From Chionoecetes opilio (Eukaryota > Arthropoda > Malacostraca > Decapoda > Majidae), in assembly GCA_016584305.1 (NCBI GenBank), contig JACEEZ010018925.1, positions 335,001-399,000 on the forward strand: a stretch of DNA of 64,000 nt, in the 5' to 3' direction. The notes under the pieces are model-generated. The model was not told the origin of the DNA. It did not search any database and saw nothing but the letters and a program-made list of their open reading frames with translations. Position numbers and translations under genes: made by a program. Positions within the stretch are counted from its first letter, which is position 1, and each line of letters opens with the position of its first letter. This document shows positions 24,326 to 34,700 of the stretch, in pieces.

Positions 24326-24411
<86 letters not shown>
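24326..24411. repeat. (GA)n microsatellite
   Basis: About 86 bp of GA preceded by ATT/TTA trinucleotides (24246-24300). Confidence 0.95.
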
Positions 24412-24413
<2 letters not shown>

Positions 24414-24626
24414 AGTTGATGAATCTAGTAGCTAGATACGCGAAGGAAGTTTATAACAGAAAGCGGGGAAAAAAACACACCACAGGTTTGGTAAAATCCA
24501 ATTTCCTCTAAAGTTTTTTTTTCCCGTGCGAGTCCACTTTCATTTAAGTTTTCATATATATTATTAAAGTAATATTGCACTGCTTGTCCATGATACCATT
24601 ATCTTACATCTCTGGTGAAATATGAA

Positions 24627-24720
24627 GGAAAAAAAATGCTCACTGAATATGAGGTAAAATATTAAAATGGTATATAATTTCAGACATTATGCAATCTGTA
24701 TATAATGATGATTTTTCATA
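24627..24720. repeat. Dispersed direct repeat, copy 1
   Basis: About 90 bp beginning ATGCTCACTGAATATGAGG and including AAAATGGTATATAATTTCAG is repeated in the same orientation at 27014-27105 with only a few differences. Function unknown. Confidence 0.85.
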
Positions 24721-24798
24721 ACATTTATGATACGTTTTAAGGATATAATTATAGCCATAGCAACATAACATAAATGATTAAGACTCCGTGCTGAAAAT

Positions 24799-24800
<2 letters not shown>

Positions 24801-24858
<58 letters not shown>
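24801..24858. repeat. (AC)n microsatellite
   Basis: About 58 bp of AC. Confidence 0.95.
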
Positions 24859-24860
<2 letters not shown>

Positions 24861-24966
24861 ATAGCTCAGCAGGCCTCTATATTACACTAGCCGCAAAGCC
24901 GCCCTCCGGGCGGACTTTTTGGCTAGCTCCTGCGGAGGGCTATTGGTGGGCCTTCGGCCTACCATC

Positions 24967-24999
24967 TGTGTTTGGTGGGCCGAAGGCCCACCAAACACA
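24967..24999. repeat. 15-bp stem hairpin with 3-nt loop
   Basis: The arm TGTGTTTGGTGGGCC (24967-24981) and its exact reverse complement (24985-24999) flank the loop GAA. A related imperfect palindrome lies just upstream (about 24931-24963). Confidence 0.95.
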
Positions 25000-25059
25000 A
25001 ACTCTCCAGATAGCCCCTTCTAACTTTCCTGAAATCATGGATGTAGAAATGTATGTATT

Positions 25060-25610
25060 AACGCCAACCCATTCACATCACCCCCAACCCATTCACATCA
25101 CCCCCAACCCATTCACATCACCCCCAACCCATTCACATCACCCCCAACCCATTCACTCACCCATTACCCATCACCCCCACCCATTACCCATCACCCCCAC
25201 CCATTACCCATCACCACACACCCATTCACTCACCCATTACCCATCACCCCCCACCTATTCCCTCACCCATCACCCATCACCCCCACCCATTCACTCACCC
25301 ATTACCCATCACCCCCACCTATTCCCTCACCCATCACCCCCCCATTCACTCACCCATCACCCTCCACCCATTCACTCACCCATTACCCATCAACACACAC
25401 CCATTCACTCACCCATTACCCATCACCCTCCACCCATTCACTCACCCATTACCCATCAACACGCACCCATTCACTCACCCATTACCCATCACCCCCCACC
25501 TATTCCCTCATCCATCACCCCCCACCCATTCACTCACCCATCACCCCACACCCATTATCCATCACCCCACCCATTCACTCACCCATTACCCATCACCCTA
25601 CATCAAGGTT
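25060..25610. repeat. C-rich minisatellite (ACCCATTCACTCACCCATTA type)
   Basis: Mixed-length units built from CACCCATTCACTCACCCATT and ACCCATCACCCCC. The first five copies are an 18-bp CACATCACCCCCAACCCATT-type version. A single long His-Pro-Ser frame crosses it, which is a repeat artefact. Confidence 0.9.
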
Positions 25611-25810
25611 TCCTCAATTCTCGCAACCCACTTTTTTTTCTTCACAATTCTCGCTAATAGGCTACTAAAAAAAGAAGAAAAAGAAGAAGTGATCGGATCA
25701 TCTCATAAGTGTGCTTAAAACCTTCCCCTGGTCAAGCCGGTTCCAAAACTGTGCCATATGAGGGGATTCCGCCACGGGGGGCGGAACCTATACCACACAC
25801 ACACACACAC

Positions 25811-25841
<31 letters not shown>

Positions 25842-25869
25842 CACTTTCGCTTATATTATTATAGATAGA

Positions 25870-27300
25870 AGTAGGTGAATACTCGTGGTTGTGAAGGACG
25901 CATGAATGTAAGTTTGATTAAAGAGCGCAAACATAAGTGCAGTTATGAAAGGATGCATATTACTTTCAGAATAAGGTAATTGATTCTTGATCTGTTGTGT
26001 AGAATAAGTAATACACGCTCATTACAGTACAGATCAAAAGAAAAAATTGCCTACAGGCGCTCTAGGCTTCAACGTATAAAAAAAGGGTGTTGGTCTCACA
26101 GTGAAAATTATAAAAGTAGGAAGACTGACTTCATGTATCTGATAATAATAGGTATTACAAAGTGTTAGCAAAGAATTGATGGCGACGACGATGATGGTAA
26201 TGAAGGTTTGATGATTATGATGATAAATGAAGGTTAGGCATATTTCCTTCAAGTCAATAGTTGCGGCAAGGAGAAGATCGTGTTGTTGCAATGCGTGGGA
26301 AAATGTATAGAACGGTGCGTTGAGTGGCGGCCAAGTGTGTCCAGGTTGTCATATCGTGCATCAGGCTGGTGATGTGGCTGGTGATATTTATTGAGTGAGG
26401 AGGAAAAACAAAGCACCAACAATGAAAGGTTTGACAGTCATTCATCGGACAAAGAGTGAGGCCTTTGTTGTCAGGATTAATTAATTTCTTGTTTTGTTGA
26501 TATTCAAATGTCATCATGATATCCCAGGCTCGCGGGGTTCCTGAAGGTGCTGCTGTAACTATAAGTACCTCTGTGTTTCTATTCACTGCATCTATTGAAT
26601 CGTGAAATCGAATGTCTAATATCAGGGTTTTATATAGACGCAGGACCTTCCAGGGAATAGGCGGCGTCGCGGCGTGTGGTCGTGCGATAACGAGGCAGTC
26701 GATCACGCTGACGGCGAGGGGGCGTGGCGGCCTCCAGAAGACACACGCACACACCGCAGACTGGCTTGTTACAGTGTGTGGGGAACTGGGGACAGCATAG
26801 CCAAGCAGACACACGCGAGGCTCCATGGTGGTGTGTGAGACAGTCCTTTGTGTGGGATTGTTAGTGGGCTCGATGACGCGATACTTCTATGTGTTCCTGG
26901 GTCTTGGTGGCCGTTGTGGCTGTGGTTTTGGCGGTGATAAAGAGTAATGCCTCTACATCGACACTCTTTGATACAATTGTTGTTGTTGTCTGGTCTTACT
27001 TTCCTTGCCTTGTTGAAAAATTGCTCACTGAATATGAGGTAAAATATTAAAATGGTATATAATTTCAGACATTATGCAGTCTGTATATAATGATATTTCA
27101 TGATGCAGACAGTTAGCAGAGGAAACGAAAATGTATCCCCGGCAATATAATCGTCAAGGTTGTGATTATCGTGCCTGAGAGAAGTACTGACAGATGACAA
27201 GTGAAAGTAGAAGCATGAGTTGTCACTGAAACAACCTTGACTGTTTACAGGCATTGATAGCGTTGTCACCTGAGAAGGGACGTGCTTGGGTAGTGAGTAG
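25870..27300. other. Gene-free interval with a direct-repeat copy
   Basis: Includes the second copy of the 90-bp dispersed repeat at 27014-27105. The minus-strand frame over 26254-26826 (190 codons) has no recognisable domain and no supportive splice context. Confidence 0.4.
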
Positions 27301-27301
27301 G

Positions 27302-27485
27302 GAGTGGCGTAGCTATGGGGGGACACGTGCCCTCCCGCTGGCCATGGCTGCCGTATTCTGTATAATGCTCTAATACCCACCACTGATCTGATCTTAGAAT
27401 ATGCCCTTATAGCTACCCTTCTATGTGGCATCAGAGTGGCCCCCCAGATGCCCACCTTATTAATATATACCTAGCTACGCCACCG
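27302..27485. mobile_element. Degenerate hAT-like MITE
   Basis: The left end GAGTGGCGTAGCTATGGGGG and the inverted right end (CTAGCTACGCCACCG) match each other over GTGGCGTAGCTA. They resemble the CAGTGGCGTAGCTA termini common in hAT elements; the first bases have mutated. It is about 184 bp with no ORF. An 8-bp target duplication is not visible. Confidence 0.55.
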
Positions 27486-27967
27486 CTAACAATGCAATCC
27501 AGTCCTTTAACAACTCACAAACTATGTAGCAAAAAAAAATAAAAAAATCACACCCACAATCCTCTGCGACGTTGCTAACGAGTTCGAAGCACTAACGAAC
27601 CCTATTAATATAATTTAAAAAAAAATACTACAAAACTATACCAACACTTATACTAACTCACATTTACTGACACTTAAGACTTAGATAGCGTTACAGGTCA
27701 AGAATTATTGGTAAAGGTCAACAGGTAAGGGCGTGGGAAGGAAATAAGGGAAAAGTTTAGTGTTTCGAGCAGTGTTGAGCTCCCTGAGTAATCCGGTGCG
27801 AGCGGCAGTCGAGGGCGAGCCGGCGATGAGGCAGGGCGTGTGTGCAGGCAGCTGGGAGGAGGAAGAGTGTGATCTTTGGCCAAACAAAGCTTTATTTTGT
27901 TGCTTTTCTTCATATTTATGCAGCGTAAGGTAGGAGAGAGAGAAAGGGAGGGAGAGGAATGAGTGGT

Positions 27968-28146
27968 CAGTGGCGGATCTATAGGAGGTGGCCACGGCTA
28001 CCCCTGAAATCTCATTGGCCACCCCAGATCAGAGTCAGAGGTCGAATGAAAATGATTTTTTTTTTTTTTTTTCAATGGGTATGCCATGGCCACCCCACAC
28101 GTCCAACCTTGGTCACCCCAGTCAAAATGTCCTGGCGGCACCACTG
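27968..28146. mobile_element. Small hAT-like MITE
   Basis: Begins CAGTGGCGGATCTATAGGAG and ends CCTGGCGGCACCACTG, whose inverse is CAGTGGTGCCGCCAGG. Both ends start CAGTGG, the hAT-type terminus. The flanking TGAGTGG at 27960-27966 and 28145-28151 is a possible but imperfect duplication overlapping the end. The interior has a poly-T run at about 28056-28072. Confidence 0.65.
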
Positions 28147-28149
28147 AGT

Positions 28150-28877
28150 GGGAGAGAGGGAGTGAGAGCTTCCGTGTGATTTGAGGTTGTTTAGTCCTCC
28201 CTGCAAAGTAATGGCTGTTGCTTAGTTATCATTCTACCTTATAACGTCAGATCGGCAATAGCTAGGGCGTGTGGTATGGTGATTATACCAGTTCTTCATC
28301 CTTTTCGCTGACGTCGTCGTCATCTGCCGGCGGATTGTGGAGAGAGGGCACCGGAATCATGGTTCCCCCCCCCCCCCCCCCCCCCCTCTAAAAAAAATCT
28401 TCCAGTTTGGCTTCCCCAAAAATGTGGAATATATTTCGTACTACTTGTTTCAAGTGTTTTACATTTTTATTTTTTATTAATCCTGGAACATTTGCATGCA
28501 CATAAAATTATATATCCGCTTATCATCTTCCTCTTATTATTATTATTATCATTACTATTATCATTGTTATTATTATAACTTATCATGATAAATAAATGAC
28601 TACTGTAAGTATATTGATAATGATATAACATTATTTTTATTGTCATTATCATAAAGACTTCAATTTCACCATCCCTCATGATAATTCATCCCAACTTTTA
28701 GTGACTCTTGTTTATCGATGATCTAGTAGTGTGTTGTGTTTCATGGAGGGGGGAGGGGTGTTGTCTTCCATGGAGGGGGAGGAGGGAGGAGGGGGTAACT
28801 CATCAAGCAGTTGCAATAAGTAGGCAGGGTGTTAGTGGAGTGCCGCCAGGTGACATCTTTTTCTTCTCTTTTTCCAG
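28150..28877. other. Non-coding DNA upstream of the ANKRD50-like gene
   Basis: Contains poly-C (about 28367-28387) and ATT/TTA-rich DNA (28520-28660). A pyrimidine tract CTTCTCTTTTTCCAG at 28863-28877 forms a good splice acceptor, implying this is intron and that upstream 5'-UTR exon(s) exist further left. Confidence 0.5.
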
Positions 28878-28999
28878 GCGATGATGGACTGCTGGTGGGG
28901 AAGCAGACGAGGCAGTTACCGAGGGCCGAGATGAGCTGCCTTTGGGACGTCCCTTGAGCCTTCACCGCCGCCCACGCCCGCCCTGCGTCCGCCCCTGCC
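28878..28999 (+). promoter_or_regulatory. 5' leader of the ANKRD50-like mRNA with two short upstream ORFs
   Basis: The acceptor AG at 28876-28877 opens an exon whose first ATGs (28881 and 28884) start a 17-codon upstream ORF ending at TGA 28932-28934. A second, ATG 28931, overlaps that stop and ends at TGA 28955-28957. The second is in frame with the main ORF, and its stop proves that the coding frame cannot extend upstream of 28958. The upstream ORFs could dampen translation; this is inference. Confidence 0.55.
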
Positions 29000-31788
29000 A
29001 TGGCTGCCGACAGCAGCTTGCCGGGGCGGCGCTTTTTGTGTCGCGAGTGGGCGTGGGCAAAGCTGTGGGCGTGCCTGGAGCAGAGGCCCGCTGCCAAGAC
29101 GTGCGGAGCCCTGCTGGTAGGCGGCCCGGGCACCGGCAAGACCGCTCTCTGCACCGAACTGGTGTCGCCGTCTGCCTCGCACGGCCGCCACGCCTCGGCC
29201 CTCCACGCCCGGCTGCTGGCCCACCACATGTGCCACGCCCACCTGGCCGCCTCGCTCAGCGTGGGTTGTTTCATCCAGTCTTTGGTGGCTCAGCTGGAGA
29301 CGTCGCTGCTGCTGCCAGGCTTCACCACCAAGACTGAAACCCCCGAGGTGTGCGCCGCCCTCGAGCCTCGTGCCCTCCACTCCAACCCCGACGAGGCCTT
29401 CCGCCGCTCTGTTATTTTTCCCCTGCTTGAGCTGGACCAGCCTGAGCACACCCTGCTGCTGGTGGTGGACAGCATCGACGAAAATGATCTGCAGGCACCC
29501 ATGGCGGCCACTCCGCGCGACGGCGGCTCCATGGACACGGGCAATAAGGGCCCCTCGCGCACCATTGCCGAGCTGTTGGCGACCCACCACCACCTGCTGC
29601 CCCAGTGGCTGCTGCTGGTGGTCACCGCGCGCCGCACCTCACGCACAATCATCCGACAGTTTGCCGGCTTCCGCAAAGTCGCCCTGGACGATTTGCGGCG
29701 CGGCCATGTGGTGCGGGACGTGCAGCAGTATATTTTGTGCCGTCTTGATCGCGAGCCTGCTCTCAGACACCACCTGTCGCGGGAGACGGCGGAGATGCTC
29801 AACCAACTGCACATCAAAAGCAACGGCTGCTTCCTGTATCTAGAGCGCGTGCTGGATGGTGTGGCAGACAGCTGGGTAACTCTGCGTGAAATCCGCCACA
29901 TTCCCGGCACTCTCAACGGTCTTTATTTGTGGTTGTGCCAACGCCTGTACCCTCGAAGGCACTTTCAGCGTGTCGCGCCGCTGCTGGCCGTCATTCTCGC
30001 CGCCCGTGCGCCCCTCAACCTGAAAGAGTTGCGGGAAGCCGTTGAGACTCGTTTCCCATCGCTCTCCGACGAGGATTGGGGCAAGCGATGGTCCGTGCTG
30101 ATGCGGGTACTCGCTCCCGAACACGAGCAACAGGTGCTTCTCTTTCACCACAGCTTTGCCGAGTGGCTGCTAGACGTGAAACACTGCACACAAAAATACT
30201 TGGTAGACGTGGCCGATGGGCACGCCATGCTAGCCATGAGTCTTTCATGCAAAGGTTCATCTCTCACCTTGACACAAGTCCACCAGCTGGCTCTCCACCT
30301 CTCCCGAATGCGCTTAGAACCGCCTCTGGAGCAGCACCATCTGCCGTTATGGATGGTGGCTTGTGGAGCTCCCCTAAACCTGTGTCAAGATCTTCCACCT
30401 CCCAGAGACACTCGTGCCCTCAAGATCTTGCAGGAAGCTGGTGCCGCTCTTCCAGACGACACACCTCAAGAGGAAGAGGACGACGACGATGACGAAGATG
30501 ATGACGAAGAGGAAGACGAGGCTGAAGAAGGTGGAGAAGATGAAGGACCGCCAACGGAAATTCGCTATGAGGAACTGGAACAGGAAGAAGAGGAGACCCA
30601 AGACGGCACGCATGAATCAAAAAAGCTCAAGGAAGAATGTCGCAAGGAGCAATATGCTGAGGAAAATGAGGTGAAAGACAAAACTGATGAAATAGTTAGT
30701 GCAGTAGAAAATGTTAAGTTGGAGGAAGTGAGTAGTGCAGACAATAATAAAGAACAAGAAAATAAAGTTGATGTTGAAATAAAGGAAACTGGTGAAAAAG
30801 TAATTAAAGAGGAGAATGAAAAGGACGAAGAATACGTGACAATGGTGCCTCTGCCGGGAGAGTTTGTTAATGGCGGCTCAGTGGGCGGACGGAGCATCGA
30901 CGGCGGCATAGGCACGGGAAGCTGCCAGAGTACTGATGGCCGGCAGAGCACTGGAGGTCGCCAGAGCACTGGAGGTCGCCAGAGCACCGGTGGTCGGCAC
31001 AGCAGTACCGGTGGACGACACAGCAGCGAGCACAGCAGTAGTAGTAGTCGACGGAGGGAACGTCGGAGGCGGCGCCACCGTGAGGATCCTCTGTACCCCT
31101 ACCTGCGGGGCGGTCCCGTCGACCAGGTGGACAGCTCCGGCCGCTCCCTGCTGCACAGTGCTGCCCACCAGGGGGACGCATCTTTGGTGCGCCTCCTCCT
31201 GGAGCGGGGAGCCCTCCACGGCCTTCAAGATCGAGCAGGCCAGACGCCTCTGAATCTGGCGGCCCGTCACGGCCATGCCGAGGTGGTGGCGACGCTGTTA
31301 GCGGCCGGCTCCGACCCCGACCACGCCGATGCGGATGGCTGGACGGCTCTCAGGTCTGCTGCTTGGGGCGGGCACAGCGGGGTGGTCAATGCCCTGTTGG
31401 TTGGCAGCGCACAGGTAGATCTCGCCGATGCAGACGGCCGGACGGCACTGCGGGCCGCCGCGTGGGGCGGCCACGAAGACGTGGTGGCTTCCCTCCTGCT
31501 GCACGGCGCCAACGTCAACCGAGCAGACAGCGAGGGACGCACGCCCCTCATTGCAGCTGCCTACATGGGGCATTCAGAAATTGTAGAAGCCTTATTAGAG
31601 GCGGGCGCAGACGTGAACCACGAGGACGTTGACGGCAGGACGGGGCTGAGTGTGGCGGCGCTGTGTGTGCCGGCCAGCGAGGGCCACACCAGCGTGGTGA
31701 CCACCCTGCTGGAGCTCGGCGCCAAGGTGGACCACCAAGACCACGACGGCCTCACGCCTCTCCTCGTGGCCGCCTTCGAAGGACACAC
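29000..31788 (+). CDS. ANKRD50: ANKRD50-like coding exon A
   Basis: Encodes residues 1-929 plus two bases of the next codon: the NTPase module, acidic linker, Gly/Ser/Arg tract and the first six to seven ankyrin repeats (for example [20 protein letters not shown] and [20 protein letters not shown]). It ends GGA CAC AC with donor GTTAGT at 31789. Reading on past the donor gives a non-ankyrin hydrophobic tail and a stop at 31846, consistent with intron. Ankyrin repeat 6 carries a 5-residue insertion (CVPAS). Confidence 0.9.
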
Positions 31789-34700
31789 GTTAGTATTCAT
31801 TGGAATCAGTTTTCTCTTAATCTTGTATTTGGAACAGGTGATATAATTGCTATTGATTTTACTGGATAAAATAGGAATTGACATGATTTTTTATCATTGT
31901 TTATTTTCATCTATTGAATCTTGCATTGTAAATTACATTAGTCTACGTAATATAAAGACTTTGTGCTTGGATACTGGATGTGAAGGTGTGCAGCAAAGAT
32001 GTAGGTGATGCCTGCTCTTTGTTACATCTAGATAACACCTTTGGTTGCCCAGAGGTAATATGTATACACACACACACACCACACTCAAAACAAAGGTCGA
32101 AAAAGATCTGGGAGTATTGATTACGGATAATTTGTCACCTGAGAAGCATATAAACAAGATCACAGGAGTTACGTATCAGTTGCTGAGGAATATAAGAATG
32201 GCATTCAAATATCTGGATGAAGAGATGATTAAGAAATTGATAACATCTTTGATTCGACCAAGGTTGGAATATGCGGCAGTGATTGGGTCACCACATAAAA
32301 AGAAGGATATAAGGAAGATTGAGAGAATACAAAGAGCAGCCACAAAAAGGGCTCCAAGCCTGAGAAATTTACCATATGAGGAAAGACTTTCAAGACTGAA
32401 ACTCCCAACTCTTGAGATAAGAAGAGAAAGGGGAGATTTTATAGCAGTGTATAGAGCATCAATGGGTCTGGAAAAAATTGATAGAGATCTGTTTGTGTGG
32501 GACGATAGAAGTACAAGAGGTCATGAGAAGAAATTGAAAAGGACAACATGCAAGAGGGACATAAAAAAATACAGCTTCCCGTATAGAAGCATAGAAGCCT
32601 GGAATAACCTTGATGGAAAAGTTATTAATGCAAGAAGTATTCAGGACTTCAAAGGCAAGCTGGATAATAGTAGATTTGAAGACGGGACAATACGAGCATA
32701 GCTCTTTTCCTGTATGTTACAACTAGGTAAATACACACACACACACCATTCATAAAAGGCATATAAAGTACAGTATAGTTAAGACTCATTCCCAACCCCA
32801 ACAGGGAGGTGTGTGAGCTACTGCTAGAGTATGAAGGAGATGTGGACCATGTGGACCGTTCAGGGCGCACGCCTCTGCTGGCAGCGGCCTCCATGGGGCA
32901 TGCGGCCGTGGTGGAGCGACTCTTGTTCTGGGGATGCTACGTAGACCATATTGATGCCGAGGGTCGCACAGTGCTGAGCGTGGCTGCAGCTCAGGGCTCC
33001 CAGGTAAGACAACTTAGTGCCTTTCAAGTGAAATTTTGAATTAGATGAAAAAAAATGGAAAAAAGTTCTTAAACTGTGTTTTGAGTAGTTGAAGTTGATA
33101 ATCAAGATTTCCACATTTATTTGATTTATTATTTCTTCTAGGAAACTGTGAGATTACTGCTGGACAGAGGCTTAGATGAAACCCACAGAGACAATGCTGG
33201 CTGGACACCCCTGCACTATGCTGCCTTTGAGGGCCACTGTGGTGTGTGCGAGGCTCTGCTGGATGCCGGTGCGCGGGTCAACGAAGTAGACAACGATGGG
33301 AAACATGCACTAGTCCTAGCAGCCCAGGAAGGCCACACGGCTGTTGTGGCCGCCCTGCTGGACGCTGGAGCAAACATTGATCACACCAGTCATGACGGCA
33401 GATCTGCCCTGCGTGTGGCAGCCCTGGAGGGACACAAGGATGTGGTGCATCTGCTCCTGTGTCGCGCAGCTGACCTTCACTATAAAGATGCTGATGGGCG
33501 CTCAACACTCTACCTTTTGGCTCTTGAAAATAGACTAGAAATGGCAAAATTTTTGATGGATAATAATGCCAATGTTGAAAGCACAGATTTAGAGGGACGC
33601 ACTCCCCTGCACGTGACGGCCTGGCAAGGGCACGCCTGCATGGTGGCCCTCCTGCTGGACGGCGGCGCCCATGTTGACGCCGTGGACAAGGAACGACGCA
33701 CACCTCTACAGAGCGCCGCTTGGCAAGGCCACGCAGAGGTTGTTAGAATATTATTGGAGAGAGGCGCCACAGTTGACCACACCTGCTCTCAGGGAGCGAC
33801 GGCATTAAGCATAGCGGCACAGGAGGGTCACGAGGAGAGTGTTGCAGCTCTCCTACGGTACGGTGCCAATCCAGCACACTCGGACCGATGTGGCAGGACG
33901 GCCATTAAAGTTGCCTTGAAAGGAGGCCACATACACCTTGCTCGCATGCTGGAGGAGAGCATGGTCTTGCAGCAGCAGCAGGGAGGTGTTTCCCGCCTGG
34001 TAGCCTCCTCCATGGGCTCGGGCTCCACGACTGACACAAAGCCTTGCTCTGCCATGCTTTGTCCAGGCCTGGCAGCCTCACCAGCAGAGAGTCCGGAGTC
34101 AACTTTTGAGAAACGTCGGTCAGTTGCCTCTTTAGGACAGCATTCTTCTTCCAAATCCTCTGGGAATCTCACCACTTCCACCCGCTCCTCAGGTGGTCCC
34201 AGGGCCCCCACACCCAGGGAGCAGCTTCTGCAGCACCAGCAGCAGCCCTTGCCACCACCTGCACCATCTGCACCACCTGCTTCAGCCATGTCTCCAATCC
34301 TAAGTTTCACTCAGCAACTCCAGCAGTGTGGTCGTGGACGAGGCCGGCGCCATCCACCGCCGCCGCCCCAGCCAGCTCTCACTCCTCTAGACGAGCCAGC
34401 GTCACCAATCTATGCTTCTCCCCCACTGTCACCCCTGAGTGATGGTCCTGGGGGAGGGAGGAACCTGCATTCTTTAGCCATGTTAGAAGATGACTACACC
34501 GTTCCTCTGCAGCACCCGGCAATACGCGCACCGAGACCCTCGGCCCCGCCAGTCACCATTACTACGGAGGTAATCTATTGCAGATGTTTTCCGAACACTG
34601 GATCAGTTGTATGATGTCTTGCATCAGTCAGTTAGTCAATATAGGTCTGTCACTCATTGGTATTCACCATGTAAATAGCAGGCCCTTTGTATTTACACTT

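Larger units (their letters stand above)
24880..25865. mobile_element. Candidate non-autonomous element with hairpins and (CAGA)n end
   Basis: The left end reads CTATATTACACTAGCCGCAA followed by GC-rich hairpins (24890-24999). The right end is (CA)n-(CAGA)n followed by CACTTTCGCTTATATTATTA and TAGATAG. A second region, 41101-41570, shows the same layout in reverse: a TATACTATAG-type end next to GTCTGTCTGTCTG, and a GGGTCCGAAGGGCCC hairpin near its other end. Ends of this type are seen in Helitron-like and other cut-and-paste elements; class not determined. The interior 25060-25610 is a C-rich minisatellite. Confidence 0.45.

Noticed and set aside
24788..25657. 289-codon His/Pro/Ser frame
   Set aside because: It begins in an AC array and runs through a C-rich minisatellite; no domain.
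26254..26826. 190-codon minus-strand frame
   Set aside because: No recognisable domain, mixed composition, no splice support.
28916..29593. 225-codon minus-strand frame and other frames opposite ANKRD50 exons
   Set aside because: GC-rich coding DNA gives long shadow frames; only the plus-strand frame has family motifs and splice continuity.
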